Below are positions 1-9,910 of a stretch of 32,978 bases of DNA, one piece after another (position 1 is the stretch's first letter; each line of letters begins with the position of its first letter). The position numbers were made by a program, and so were the translations under genes. This DNA is from Nemertoderma westbladi. Taxonomy: Eukaryota; Xenacoelomorpha; Nemertodermatida; Nemertodermatidae. The stretch is from positions 1 to 32,978 of the forward strand of contig JAUCBJ010007885.1 in assembly GCA_032718475.1 (NCBI GenBank), written 5' to 3'. The notes below the pieces were generated by a model, which was not told the origin of the DNA, did not search any database, and worked only from the letters and a program-made list of their open reading frames with translations.

Positions 1-75
1 ATTCTATAAAGATCAAAAAAGAAACCTGCGTTTGTTCAGATAAACGTAAGTTATAACAGTAAGTCCAATCGATAA

Positions 76-386
76 ACGAATTGGCCTTATCTCAGTTCGA
101 TTGGGAAACCTCGAATCTCAAAGAAGATATCAAGCTTAGAAAACCCTATTCTCTGCGAGAGTTTTGGACGAACGTATCCCATGACAAGCGGAGGAAAATC
201 AGCTCGAGGAAAAGCATATCGAAATGGACGAGACACCGACCGTAAACCCAAATCTTTTAATGCAATCATATTGCACCCTTCACCCAGGAGTTATGGCCCT
301 CCTAGTAAAGTGGCTCCCCCAAAGAGAAAAGGACTCTTGCTAGCCTCAAGAAACTGCGTAAACGCCGTCCGCGCAAGAAAGACTAA
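76..386 (+). pseudogene. Broken 3' end of retrotransposon ORF3 (second copy)
   Basis: This is the C-terminal part of the same protein encoded at 13127-14575 on the other strand. Positions 258-386 are close to the reverse complement of 13127-13256. Both encode a stretch with IILHPSPRSY followed by a basic tail ending RPRKKD. Here a one-base deletion near 315 (five C where the other copy has CGCCCC) throws the basic tail out of frame, so a naive translation runs to 438. The frame is open from 76 (stop at 73-75), and residues before about 258 are diverged. An LTR follows at 465. This is a dead copy. Confidence 0.7.
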
Positions 387-464
387 CTGTTTAGAGTATT
401 TTTATATTTTAGAAACTGTGATTTTGTATATTTTATAGACTTAAATCCCATTTTCTGGGAGCGG

Positions 465-1678
465 TGTAAAAGCTTTTGTGGGATAACTGATTCGTTTGCC
501 TTGTTGGCCAGTTCCCCCCCAGTCGCTAAGAATACTCTCAAAGTGATCTACAGTTAAAAATAGTGCAAGTTACCAGCTTATTGGCTGATTTGCTATACAC
601 AGGCATCTGGGCTCTGTTTAATCGGCCAACAAGCCTAGGGAGGTTGCGTCATAGCCTTGTGTTGTATCTCCCAATAGAATTTGAGTTAGCCTTGATTTCG
701 ACCTATCACAGAGCACTGAACTGAAAATTTCCTATCTCACTGCTCTTTCTCTGTGTTGAACGGGAGCTTCGTGGAATAAGGGAGTTGGTATCCTCGTATA
801 GAGCAGTAGTCACGAGTTTTTCAAAGCCACGAAAGAACGGCTTTTTAGTGTTTTGTGCTTTCTGCTTTTTAGCTCAACACTAGTAGGTTTAATTACAAGG
901 ACATATATCCTTTAACTGACGAAACAAACACTCTGCAATTTCGTAATCACTGCATACTGCAGTACTGCATACACTGCATACTGTGTAATACTGTGCATAC
1001 TTTTATATTGTTATACTGCTATTTACTGTCAGTTCTTCATAATATGGTTGATGAATTATTATATTTGGAATAACGAGAAATAACCCCGAAACCCAATATT
1101 CTTGATATACCGAAGGTAAGAGAGAAAGGTTACAGATAAACGATTGTGACTTATGTTAAAGTGGTTTGAAGTGAATCTAATGTTATTTGATAGACCCTAC
1201 ATGAGTCAGTCTGTGTTCCTTTTATATGTGACTAAAATCAGTGAAGATCGGCAGATTAGTGTGCAGTATTGTGCAGCATTGTGTATGAGTGAGTCTGTTA
1301 AAGAAGCATTCCTAAAGAATGCGCCATATATGTGAATTATAATTAAGCCATGTCGTTGTGAGTAGTTTAAGTCATAACTCTGTTTATGTAGATAAAGCGC
1401 CACGTCCTAAAGGAACTGTTAATATTCCCGAAGGTAAATAATATTGTCAGAGATTATATAATACTGTCAGTCGAATAATACATTAGGCTTACATAGCAAC
1501 AAAATTAAACCGTCGAACCCAATCTCCCGGGAATATCCAGCGGGTGAATGGTCGCGCACGGATTGGTTTCGACTAGTGTAGTGAATCAAATACTTGTCAT
1601 AGGCTAAAAAGCGATTTAATATCTAGAAGACATCTTAATTTGGCGGGTTAAACTGCCAAAGGTCTGAAAGCGCGAACA
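465..1678 (+). repeat. LTR of BEL/Pao-like element, copy 2 (3' LTR)
   Basis: The sequence begins TGTAAAAGC directly after a purine-rich CTGGGAGCGG, a likely polypurine tract, and ends GCGCGAACA. It is therefore bounded by TG and CA, and is 1214 bp long. It is recognisably the reverse complement of 11804-13048: the two share the start, a block around 1404-1560 with CTCCCGGGAATATCCAGCGG-like sequence, and the end. The small ORFs at 1153-1403 lie inside it and are not genes. A run of ACTGCATAC-type short repeats at 950-1000 distinguishes this copy. The TG/CA boundaries are inferred from two copies only. Confidence 0.65.
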
Positions 1679-1693
1679 ATACTTGAGTGTTTA

Positions 1694-2739
1694 AAGCTCA
1701 TCTATCTCATCACAGTAGACATGTACCGAACAACAAGAGTCCCACAAGAAATGAAAACAAATAAGTTGGCACAGAACCATTTGAAGTGTTATGGGGCGTC
1801 CTCCAGGGAGACACACTTGCACCGTTCTTGTTCATAATTGTGGTTGTCTATGTTCTACGCATGTCCTTAGATCATCATAATAATGATGGGGTGATGTTAA
1901 CTCCACCTACTGGCTCCAGAAATCGAGGAAATCCTGCCAAGTACCTAACTGATCTAGACTTTGCTGATGACTTAGGAGTACTCTCAGAATCACTTGAGGG
2001 AGCCCAACGGCTCCTCAGCTCATTAGAACATGCTGCTTCTGGTGTTGGTCTTTTTATTAACTCTAGAAAGACCAAAATTTTGACTCTTAACTTTGAAAGT
2101 CCTCAGCAAGTCTCTGATCGGATGAGCATAAGCTCAAAGGATGGTATGCTTGAGCATGTGGACGACATCTGTTACCTGGGGTCATGGATCCGGAAGTCAG
2201 GTAAGGATCTTCGAATACGTAAGGGAAAGGCATGGGCAGCCTTGAATAGGCTCTCAAGTATTTAGAAGTCACCGATAATTAATCGGAAACTTAAAGTCTG
2301 ATTATTTAGAGCAGCAGTAGTTCCAGTACTCGTCTATGGGAGTCTATGCTGGGCTATAACTGCTGAGGACACCAAATCTCTGGATGGGACATTCACAATA
2401 ATGCTACACCGGGATCATTGTGTCAAGTACAATGCACACATCTCCAACCTGACACTATATAACATTGGAGGTGTTTCATTGGTACCCCCAAGCTTGACAC
2501 TAGAACAAAATCGCCTCCGCTTTGCAGGACATAGCTTTCGCCGTGAGGACCAGCCAGTGCATAATCTTGTACTTTGGCAGCCTCATGGAATGAATAAGCA
2601 TGGTGGACAGCCCATGACTTTCTTGAGACGCATTTTAAAGGACACTGGCCTTGAAGATGCGGATGATCTAGCAAATTTCATGGGTGATAGGGAGTTGTGG
2701 TGGCGCAATTTTGTCGACAAGCCGGCACAGCATTCTTAA
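1694..2739 (+). pseudogene. Non-LTR retrotransposon reverse transcriptase, C-terminal fragment
   Basis: This is the palm, thumb and 3' domain of a non-LTR retrotransposon ORF2. MYRTTRV at 1711 is one frame away from the rest. It is followed by FEVLWGVLQGDTLAPFLF (1780 on) and the catalytic LDFADDLGVLS (about 1950). Further along are YLGSWI, then a C-terminal FAGHSFRREDQP...LVLWQP and LEDTGLEDADDLA-like segment. The main frame runs 1765-2739 with two nonsense codons: TAG after LSSI (expected Trp) and TGA near 2299 (expected Arg, a CpG decay). A frameshift separates the first segment. Everything N-terminal is missing because the fragment starts where the LTR ends. The clade (RTE- or CR1-like) is not resolved. 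Confidence 0.8.
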
Positions 2740-4290
2740 AAATGCAGCAGCAATGCAGCAATGCAACTACTGCAGCCTAGTAGTAGGCGGGGCTTTGTTT
2801 ACACGAATTTCAGTAATGTGCCCCAGATGGTTCATGGTGATCTTGGTATATACAGTATGTACCTCTAAACGAAAAATATTGCCAAATTTTAAGTAAAGTG
2901 GAAGTAGGCCTACAGTATTGAAATGTCCAATTACATATTCTCTAATCCTAATCTCTCCCTCACTCACTCCCTCACTCTCTTCTCTCTCTCACACAAATTA
3001 AACTTACAAAGTTTGGGCAGCTATGGCAATAACATGATCCCCTCCAGATTGGTTTCTAGAAGGAGGAATAACTGTGAAGTAAGTTGTAATCTCTTCCGAA
3101 ATAGCATTGTCCTTCCAGGCCACGTCAACCTAAAGTTAAACCAGGTAAATTTGTATCACTCTATAATATTATACACTATTACATATGGTATGGTGGGCAG
3201 AACCCAACATCCTCTTTCGACACCTGGCTAGAGCCCTCTGTTACGGGAGCGATCCCTGAGATCAATATGTCACCTTAAACAGTTATTAGCCAAAATGGGA
3301 AACAATTAACACCCCGGTTTGTAAGCGCCAAAAGGTCAAGGACCCCGATTGTAAATGATACTAAATGTTAAACCTATTGTTTCATGTGTATATTTATTGG
3401 TATGGTGCATATAACAACCTACTATAGGCATCGGCTTACTAACCACAAGCCGTTGCCCATTCATCGGATCTTCATCGATTAATCAGGAAAGTAAGCAAAT
3501 TAATAAACAAGGCTATAATAGTGAAGTAGCAGCTCTGACATCTCATTGGTTAGGGCAGCAATAACCAAACCCCTCTCAAGCTAACAGCAGCTTATACTAC
3601 TGTAATAATGTCTAAATTTAGCTACATGCGCCTCTCAAACCTGAGAAACGGCTTTAGTTTTAACCAAGTTCTGATTTATGTGACGGTTCTGATTTATGTG
3701 ACAATTCAGACTTGTGCTTTTAGTGGTTACTGTTTATTACCTATATATTTCTATTGTATACATGGAAGGAAGAACAAAAGACTAGTTTTCCCAAGACCTA
3801 GGTCACGTCATCCGTCCCCCAAGAACTAGTGAGAACACACCAAACTCTAAACCTCACCCGCACAGTAACCGGCTGTGCATCTTCTCTAAGATCTAGGTGG
3901 AAGTTGCGTTCCTAAGATGGAGCTCCCTCTGTCTCCATGGTTCACGGTGTTCCTGGCGTGGACTCGGATTCGGGGATGGCTCAGTACTGATGGGTACCGC
4001 GCTGCAGGATGGTTCATGATGACGGCTGATTGCGCCATACGATGACTGTAGGGATGTGTGACTTCCGGTCGCAGATTTCACTTCCTGTAGCTCCGTTAGG
4101 GTTAGTGTGCATTTGAGTTGTAAAGGACCTAAATCGAGAGAATCTTCTCATTTGGACCGTTTCAACAACTTGCTAGTTCACCAACAACTGGCCAATCTAA
4201 ATTAACTGTATGATCCTAAAGCTAGTTTGGGCATTAGTCTACCAGAAGTGCGCCTTAGCGTACTTCTATTGTTGTAAATTTGGCGCTATA
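2740..4290. other. No gene seen; low-complexity patches
   Basis: I see no supported coding region. The stretch holds a CT-rich microsatellite (about 2950-2995) and an 18-bp tandem duplication near 3670-3705 (TGATTTATGTGAC repeated). Short ORFs here have no recognisable motif. Confidence 0.5.
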
Positions 4291-4320
4291 CAAATGCATT
4301 ATTATTATTATTATTATTAT
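4225..4320 (+). repeat. Probable retroposon 3' tail ending in (ATT)n
   Basis: The sequence TTGTAAATTTGGCGCTATAC followed by AAATGC and about seven ATT units resembles the 3' tails of non-LTR elements or SINEs found in many invertebrates, which end in a GCGCTAT-containing stem and a short simple repeat. The 5' limit is not visible. The call rests on resemblance only. Confidence 0.4.
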
Positions 4321-4347
4321 AACAACATAATGTTGTGAACGATTGCT

Positions 4348-4368
4348 GGGGGGGGGGGGGGGGGGGGG
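4348..4368. repeat. 21-bp poly-G run
   Basis: Uninterrupted run of 21 G. It is one of several G/C homopolymers in the window: 5358-5371, 27174-27198, 28289-28311 and 29591-29610. Confidence 0.95.
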
Positions 4369-4550
4369 TTGTAATAAAATCTTCGTTAAATAGTTTACGG
4401 GATAAAATTTCATCGGTTATTGAACGTCAGAAATGTTAAAGTATAGATATTAATAATAATGAATATAATTGATTTATTAATTATGCTACACTATATATAT
4501 TACATTATACTATTATATTATACTATATTATTTATTAATAATTACATATG

Positions 4551-4655
4551 AATAGTAAATAAAGTAGTTCACGTTCTACTAACCCAGGGAATCCAATCGT
4601 GTAATAGTAAATAAAGTAGTTCACGTTCTACTAACCCAGGGAATCCAATCGTGTG
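4551..4655. repeat. Tandem duplication, unit about 52 bp, two copies
   Basis: AATAGTAAATAAAGTAGTTC and the sequence after it, through CCAATCGTGT, occur twice back to back with no differences seen. The second copy runs into the 3' end of the ORF at 4621-4908. The duplication may therefore have copied or cut the end of that ORF. Confidence 0.85.
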
Positions 4656-4908
4656 TCAATGATTCTACTTTATAGCCCAGATACTCTAGTCGATCAGCTA
4701 TGTAATTAGCCTTTCGGTTAGAGACAACAACAGCAGCCTTGTCATCGTCGCTGGGAATATCGTCGTCCGTAAACATCGATTCCAACATCATTGTAAGACA
4801 CGCCTTGTTGGTAACTGAGTCATCAAACTTACAAATTCCTTCTTCAGTCATAGTGGTAAAAACTTCTCCGATAGCCTGCGAATGGTCATGGGCGGTCACG
4901 ATATTTCT
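4621..4908 (-). CDS. Unidentified ORF, possible exon with weak helicase-C resemblance
   Basis: Open from the stop at 4909-4911 to TGA at 4621. It has no ATG until an internal Met, so it would be an exon or a remnant rather than a whole gene. An acidic stretch (DDDIPSDDD) precedes AAVVVSNRKANYIADRLEYL and then GYKVESL. That spacing resembles motif IV of superfamily 2 helicases, where a strand such as VFVxTRKxAxxIAxxLxxxGY leads to a His-Gly. Here the expected His-Gly reads Thr-His-Asp. No other helicase motif is visible nearby. It lies on the same strand as the M28 gene, about 270 bp past its tentative end. Function is not assigned. Confidence 0.25.
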   Translation of the reverse strand, partial: RNIVTAHDHSQAIGEVFTTMTEEGICKFDDSVTNKACLTMMLESMFTDDDIPSDDDKAAVVVSNRKANYIADRLEYLGYKVESLTHDWIPWVSRT

Positions 4909-5173
4909 TTAATCACTTATGTAAAGAAAAATAATATGAAAAACTTGATGCTATAAAGTCCTGAACCCTTATTTGAACTATCGGACGGCCGGGCCGTCCT
5001 CAGTGGATTTATATAAAATCAGTGAAATATATACCAGATAACATTTAATTAAGTAAAAATAATAGAAATAAAATATAATACATCATGTAATACAACATAG
5101 AGATATAATTTCATTACATTAACTCGTCTGATAGATCAATAAATACAGCAAGTAAATAAACTAAAACAGGATA

Positions 5174-5257
5174 TCACTTGATTTTTATTTCTAATTTAAA
5201 TAGAATATTAATGAAATTAAACAATACACCCATCACCGTCAGGTAATTGTCTTGATG
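5174..5257 (-). CDS. Tentative terminal exon F of the M28 gene
   Basis: 84 nt after TTTTCCTGGTAG, in the right phase, running 27 residues (start HQDNYLTVMGVLF) to TGA. The composition is not especially protein-like. It is proposed only because a phase-0 acceptor and a stop occur just beyond the fold-back element. Confidence 0.3.
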   Translation of the reverse strand, partial: HQDNYLTVMGVLFNFINILFKLEIKIK

Positions 5258-8200
5258 CTACCAGGAAAACAATCAGTCAAATATAAATATTATATTTGAG
5301 ATTCTAAATACCTTTAATACACCATGACCCGTAATATAGTGTCAGTTTCTGATGACACCCCCCCCCCCCCCAAAAAAAAATTTTTTTTCTACAAATCTTT
5401 ATCATATTGCTTGAAATTAGAAACACAACTAGTTCAACTCACCGTGGTTGTTACCATGAAGCCGGAATTTTCTATTACGCCTTTAAATTTTTTTTATAAG
5501 CGTTTTAAAAAAGTGTCTTTTGCGAAATCGCACCCTCCGTATCATTACCATTCTCCATATTAGTCGTGCTTTTTCATATCAATAGAAAGCTTGCGTTGCA
5601 AGGATTCCAAATATATAACAATGTGTGAATTTCGTTGAGAATCAGCTGAGATATAGGCGTTTAAAGATTGCAATAATTATCGTTCGCTGCAGGCCATTTA
5701 TTCTATTTAATAAAATACACAATGTTCTGGAACAATTTGTTTAAGTATGAATAGCTATGCAATATAGATATTGTATAGGCATACCGCTGTTGCCAACCAA
5801 CTCATAAAATAAATAACACGTTCTAGAATTTTGTGTATTTATTAAATAGAATAAATGGCCTGCAGCGAACAATAATTCTTGCAATCTTTGAGCGCCTATA
5901 TCTCAGTTGTTTCTCAACGAAATTCAGATATTGTTACATATTTGGAATCCTTGTAACGCAAGCTTTCTATTGATATGAAAAAAAAACACAACTAAGAATG
6001 TGAACAGTGAAGAATGGCGGACGGATGCGGATGGATACGGATGATACGGATGGATGGTGCGATTTCGCAAAAGACACTTATTTAAAACGCTTATAAAAAA
6101 ATTTTTAAGGCGTAATAGAAAATACCGGCTTCATGGTAACAACCACCACGGTGAGTTGAACCAGTTGTGTTTCAAATTTCAAGCAATATAATAAAGATTT
6201 GTAGAAAAATTTGGGGGGGTGTCCGTGTCATCAGAAAATGACACTATATTACGGGTCATGGTGTATGACTATTTCCAAATGAATCATATTATATTGGCTA
6301 ACTATTATCTGTATGATCAAACACTTCAGACTAATATTACTTACAGCGGTTACTTTACTCATTAGCATCAAGTTATTTTGCGTAATATGAGATTCATCAT
6401 CACATTGTTTGTGATAACATTGTTTCATATAACCTGAAAGAGTGAATAAAGAAGGCGGTGAATCACTGAATAACTAATAATTAATAATAATTAATATTTA
6501 GCAAATTTGTTATTACGTTTTGATTACTATGATAATTTAAGACAACAATTAAGGTTGGCGGTTGGCAGGGTTTTCTAACCAAACAATACTGTTACCTACG
6601 GTAAAATAAATTGTTAGTGAATAGTTTATATCGTTATCATCAACACCCAAATTAGTTTCCGTTTCCAGATCAGAGTATTTTGGAATGACTGAATGCGCAA
6701 ACTACAGGCATTTGTTCATAATCTATTGAAAAATGTGAAGTGAAATAAGAAGTGAAATACGTAGACAATGTTAGGACATAACTTTTTACAAACCTCTTAA
6801 CTCGCCAGTGTCAGTAATGAATATCGCGTTCATTCTGGGATGGGCCGACCAAAACCTCGCGTGATCGGCACGGAGTAGGTGATTAGTTGGGCCGTAGTCT
6901 GTGAGATAAAAACAGATACATTCAAAAAATTAATGATATTAAGTAATTATGTAATATACGGTACATTGCTAAAAATTAAAATATTTAATTATCTCACCTG
7001 GTAGCTCAGCTGGGTGAAAAATTGGAATAGCAAAATATTGTGCATTTGGATTGAAACTTGGAATAAGTGACCCAATCAGAATCTGCTGTTCAGCCGGCGT
7101 CGATATCATAAATAATCCGTTCCCTTTCTGCCCGTCGGCGATGTATTGGTTTATCATATTCTTCATCTCATCAGAAGCGTCTGATAACAAAGCATCTTTC
7201 AAGCCGGACGGTATCTCCTAAAATATTATCGAATAATATATTAACTATTAACCATAATATATATTATAGTGAAAAATAGGGAGGATGGGTAAATCTAAAT
7301 AGTATATTTAATTTTCGAGCCGTAGACCCCCGTAGGTACCGTAGACAATAAATAGATTTTATATATTTACTTAATTTAAATCAGATGGATATAAACTATT
7401 CTTACATTTGTAGGCATACCTAAGTGTCAAAGAGTTTCTAGAGTTACTAGGGTTACTATAGTTACTGTTAATTATAATTACCATTACAATAATAATAATA
7501 GCTAAATACCTGAGAATTAGGTGTATCATCCCAGTTCATCATTGTGTCTACAACAATGTGGATGAGAACATCCTCGTTTCTGTAGCCAAATTTATCCTTC
7601 AATTCTTTCCACCAGGTATCAATGAATACCTGGGCACCAATCACTGAAACAAACCAAAATAAAGATGATGATGATGCTATAAACATAATTATATATATAT
7701 TTATTTATTATTTTATTTATTAAATTTTCTGCTCGGCGTTAAATACACAGTAAAATAAAGTAAACTCTATGATGGACTTTTGGGAGGCTAGATATAACGG
7801 CATGAAATAAAGTAACTGTATTCTTTCAGTATGATTATACCGTATTCTACGGTCACGCTAGGTAGGCCTAAACTGTAAGTCATTCATCACAGTTGCAGAC
7901 AGCACAAGATACATTGGTCGTTACCGGTACTGTACCGGGGGGCGGGACCGTTGGTGTCAATTATTATATCGATGCCTACACCTAGTCTGCCTACTTATTC
8001 ATCCTTTGGGCTGCAATCAGCATAAGCTACTTAGTTTGATAAGGGTAGGCCTACCGTACCGGTACCCATATTCTAATTAATAAAACTTCTAAACTTGAAA
8101 GAAATCAAATTACATGATCGATTTAAATAAAGTATCTGTATTTCACTTTCAGGTTCTCGTTTCATATTTTACTCACTGGCTTACGCTCGTTCGTTGAAAT

Positions 8201-9847
8201 ATTCAAACTCGAGCTAGCGTGAAATACAGTGCTACTCTGTTTAAATAGAATATACTGTACTTTATATTTAATATCATCTGAATTTCTTCGTTTATTTGGA
8301 GTCAGTAAGAATTCCCTGAGTTGTCACTTTATATTATATTTGAAACATTGAGCCGCAATGAACTAGGCTCAAGTCGCGGTGAGCCAGGCTCAAGTCGCGG
8401 TGTGCCAGGCTCAAGTCACGGTGAACCAGGCTCAAATCGCGGTGAGCCAGTCTCAAGTCGCGGTGAGCCAGGCTCAAGTCCCGGTGAGCCAGGCTCAAGT
8501 CGCGGTGAGCCAGGCTCAAGTCGCGGAGCCAGGCTCATGTCGCGGGTGAGTCAGGTAGGGTGTACCTTCAAAGTGAAACTATTATTTATATTAAAGTGGC
8601 CACATTCAGCCACCGTACTCAGCCACATTCAGCCACCGTACTCAGCCACATTCAGCCACCGTACTAAGACATATTCAGCCGCCGCACTCAGCCACAGTAC
8701 TCAGCCATATTCAGCCACCGTACTCAGACACTTTCAACCACCGTACTCAGACACATTCAGCCACCGTACTCAGCCACATTCAGCCACCGTACTCAGCCAC
8801 ATTCAGCCACCGTACTCAGCCACATACAGCCGCCGTACTAAGCCATATTCAGCCACCGTACTCAGCCACATTCAGCCACCGTATTCAGCCACATGCAGCC
8901 ACCGTGCTCAGCCATATTCAGCAACCGTACTCAGCGATATTCAGCCCCCCTACTCCTCCACATTCAGCCACCGTACTCAGCCACATTTTGCCACCGTACT
9001 CAGCCACATTTTGCCACCGTACTCAGCCACATTCAGCCACCGTACTCAGCCACATTCAGCCGCCGTACTCAGACAGATTCAGCCACCGCACTCAGCCACA
9101 TTCAGCTACCGTACTTAGCCACATTCAGCCACCGTACTCAGACACATTCAGCCACCGCACTCAGCCACCGTACTCAGCCACATTCAGCCACCGCACTCAG
9201 CCACCGTACTCAGCCACATTCATCCACCGTACTCAGCCACATTCAGCCATCGCACTCAGCCACACTACTCAGCCACATTCAGCCACCGTACTCAGTCACC
9301 GTACTCAGCCACCGTACTCAGCCACATTCAGCCACGGTACTCAGCCACATTCAGCCACCGTACTCAGCCACATTCAGCCACGGTACTCAGCCACATTCAG
9401 CCACGGTACTCAGCCACATTCAGCCACCGTTATCTCCCCCTAGCCATGTGTGCTTAGAGCTACAATTATAGTCCACAACTCTCGTCCCCTAACCAGTAAA
9501 ATATACTAGACTAGCGTAATATGCCATCCGAGAGAATAATTAAATTCTGAACTGAATAAACATTCCAATATAAATACATATTACCTGAATGTAATTTTAC
9601 AGATCGCATTACAGATATTTAGGAAAAAATGACAACTATATCTCCCGGGCAATCATAGAAGAGTTCCCAATGACAAATTTATGCGAATTTTCTTAAAGTA
9701 TTTGTTTATAATAATGATGACACTTACACATGTATTCTTCCAAATCAGAGGCGACGGCTATCAAAGTATATTTTCTTGGTTTCTTATTAACCATAAGACG
9801 AATTACTTCAAACATCACAGACATTCCGCTCCCATCATCATCAACAC
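5174..9847 (-). CDS. M28-family zinc metallopeptidase, spliced gene, 3' part
   Basis: Assembled by eye from exons 9728-9847, 7510-7643, 6998-7217, 6794-6898, 6345-6433 and, tentatively, 5174-5257. Splice phases agree at every junction, donors are GT and acceptors AG. In order the product shows GVDDDGSGMSV (bridging Asp), ASDLEEYMLIGAQVFI (the Glu-Glu pair), IVVDTMMNWDDTPNSQ (Asp ligand), RADHARFW and AIFITDTGELRG, then YMKQCYHKQCDD (His ligand). These are the landmarks of M28 aminopeptidase/carboxypeptidase-like enzymes, which cleave N- or C-terminal residues with two zinc ions. The exon with the first His ligand and any signal peptide would lie upstream (above 9848) and was not found. Satellites and the BEL element occupy that side. 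No stop interrupts the exons, so the gene may be live. Confidence 0.85.
5320..6263. mobile_element. 944-bp fold-back (long inverted repeat) MITE-like element
   Basis: The left arm, starting CACCATGACCCGTAATATAG at 5320, is mirrored by the right arm ending at 6263. Arms of roughly 400 bp pair over their length, around a centre of about 100 bp (5740-5830). TA flanks both ends (5318-5319 and 6264-6265), consistent with a TA target duplication. The right arm has an extra stretch of GGATGCGGATGGATACGGAT-type repeats at 6014-6056 that the left arm lacks. The left arm has a C14-A9-T8 run at 5358-5388. No transposase is encoded, and the ORF at 5324-5563 is arm sequence. It sits in the last intron of the M28 gene. 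Confidence 0.8.
6345..6433 (-). CDS. M28 peptidase exon E (His ligand)
   Basis: 89 nt, acceptor CACTCTTTCAG, donor GCT|GTAAGT. It encodes YMKQCYHKQCDDESH. The His in CYH is the expected final zinc ligand, and the Cys pair around it suggests a disulfide and hence a secreted protein. Phase is 1 in and 0 out. It is too short to be seen as an ORF on its own. Confidence 0.8.
6794..6898 (-). CDS. M28 peptidase exon D
   Basis: 105 nt, acceptor TTATCTCACAG, donor AGAG|GTTTGT. It encodes NHLLRADHARFWSAHPRM and AIFITDTGELR, matching the SDHxxFW and LTDTxxxR blocks of this peptidase group. Phase is 1 in and 1 out. Confidence 0.85.
6998..7217 (-). CDS. M28 peptidase exon C
   Basis: 220 nt, acceptor AATATTTTAG, donor CCAG|GTGAGAT. 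It starts EIPSGLKDALL and ends FHPAELP. It forms the variable segment between the two halves of the catalytic fold. Phase is 0 in and 1 out. Confidence 0.8.
7510..7643 (-). CDS. M28 peptidase exon B
   Basis: 134 nt, acceptor TTTGTTTCAG, donor CAG|GTATTTAG. It encodes IGAQVFIDTWWKELK and IHIVVDTMMNWDDTPNSQ. The Asp of VVDTMM sits where M28 enzymes have a zinc ligand. Phase is 1 in and 0 out. Confidence 0.85.
8349..8555. repeat. 21-bp satellite, about nine copies
   Basis: Unit GGTGAGCCAGGCTCAAGTCGC with a few substitutions (GTG for GAG, ACG for GCG). It contains the imperfect palindrome GAGCCAGGCTC. Because 21 is a multiple of three, both strands stay open and give spurious repetitive ORFs. 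It lies in an M28 intron, 45 bp from the next array. Confidence 0.9.
8600..9436. repeat. 23-bp satellite, about 36 copies
   Basis: Unit CATTCAGCCACCGTACTCAGCCA (two half-units CATTCAGCCAC and CGTACTCAGCCA). There are point variants and some truncated units near 9140-9310, where CACCGTACTCAGC repeats without the CATT part. Long ORFs over it (8321-9471) reflect the repeat and not a protein. It lies in the intron between M28 exons A and B. Confidence 0.92.
9728..9847 (-). CDS. M28 peptidase exon A (metal site)
   Basis: 120 nt, entered after TTATTTTATTCAG and left at T|GTAAGTG. It encodes GVDDDGSGMSVMFEVIRLM, then VASDLEEYM. It carries the bridging Asp and the Glu pair of the M28 active site. 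Phase is 1 in and 1 out. Confidence 0.85.
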
Positions 9848-9910
9848 CTGAATAAAATAATTATGAGTTACTACTTATACTATTCATTAATAATGTAATA
9901 TATCAAAATA

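Noticed and set aside
5324-5563. 79-aa plus-strand ORF
   Set aside because: It lies wholly within the left arm of the fold-back element and starts across homopolymers.
8321-9471. ORFs of 265, 192 and 179 aa rich in HSATVLSHIQPPYS
   Set aside because: They are frames through the 21- and 23-bp satellites. Several frames are open at once, and the region is intronic in the M28 gene.
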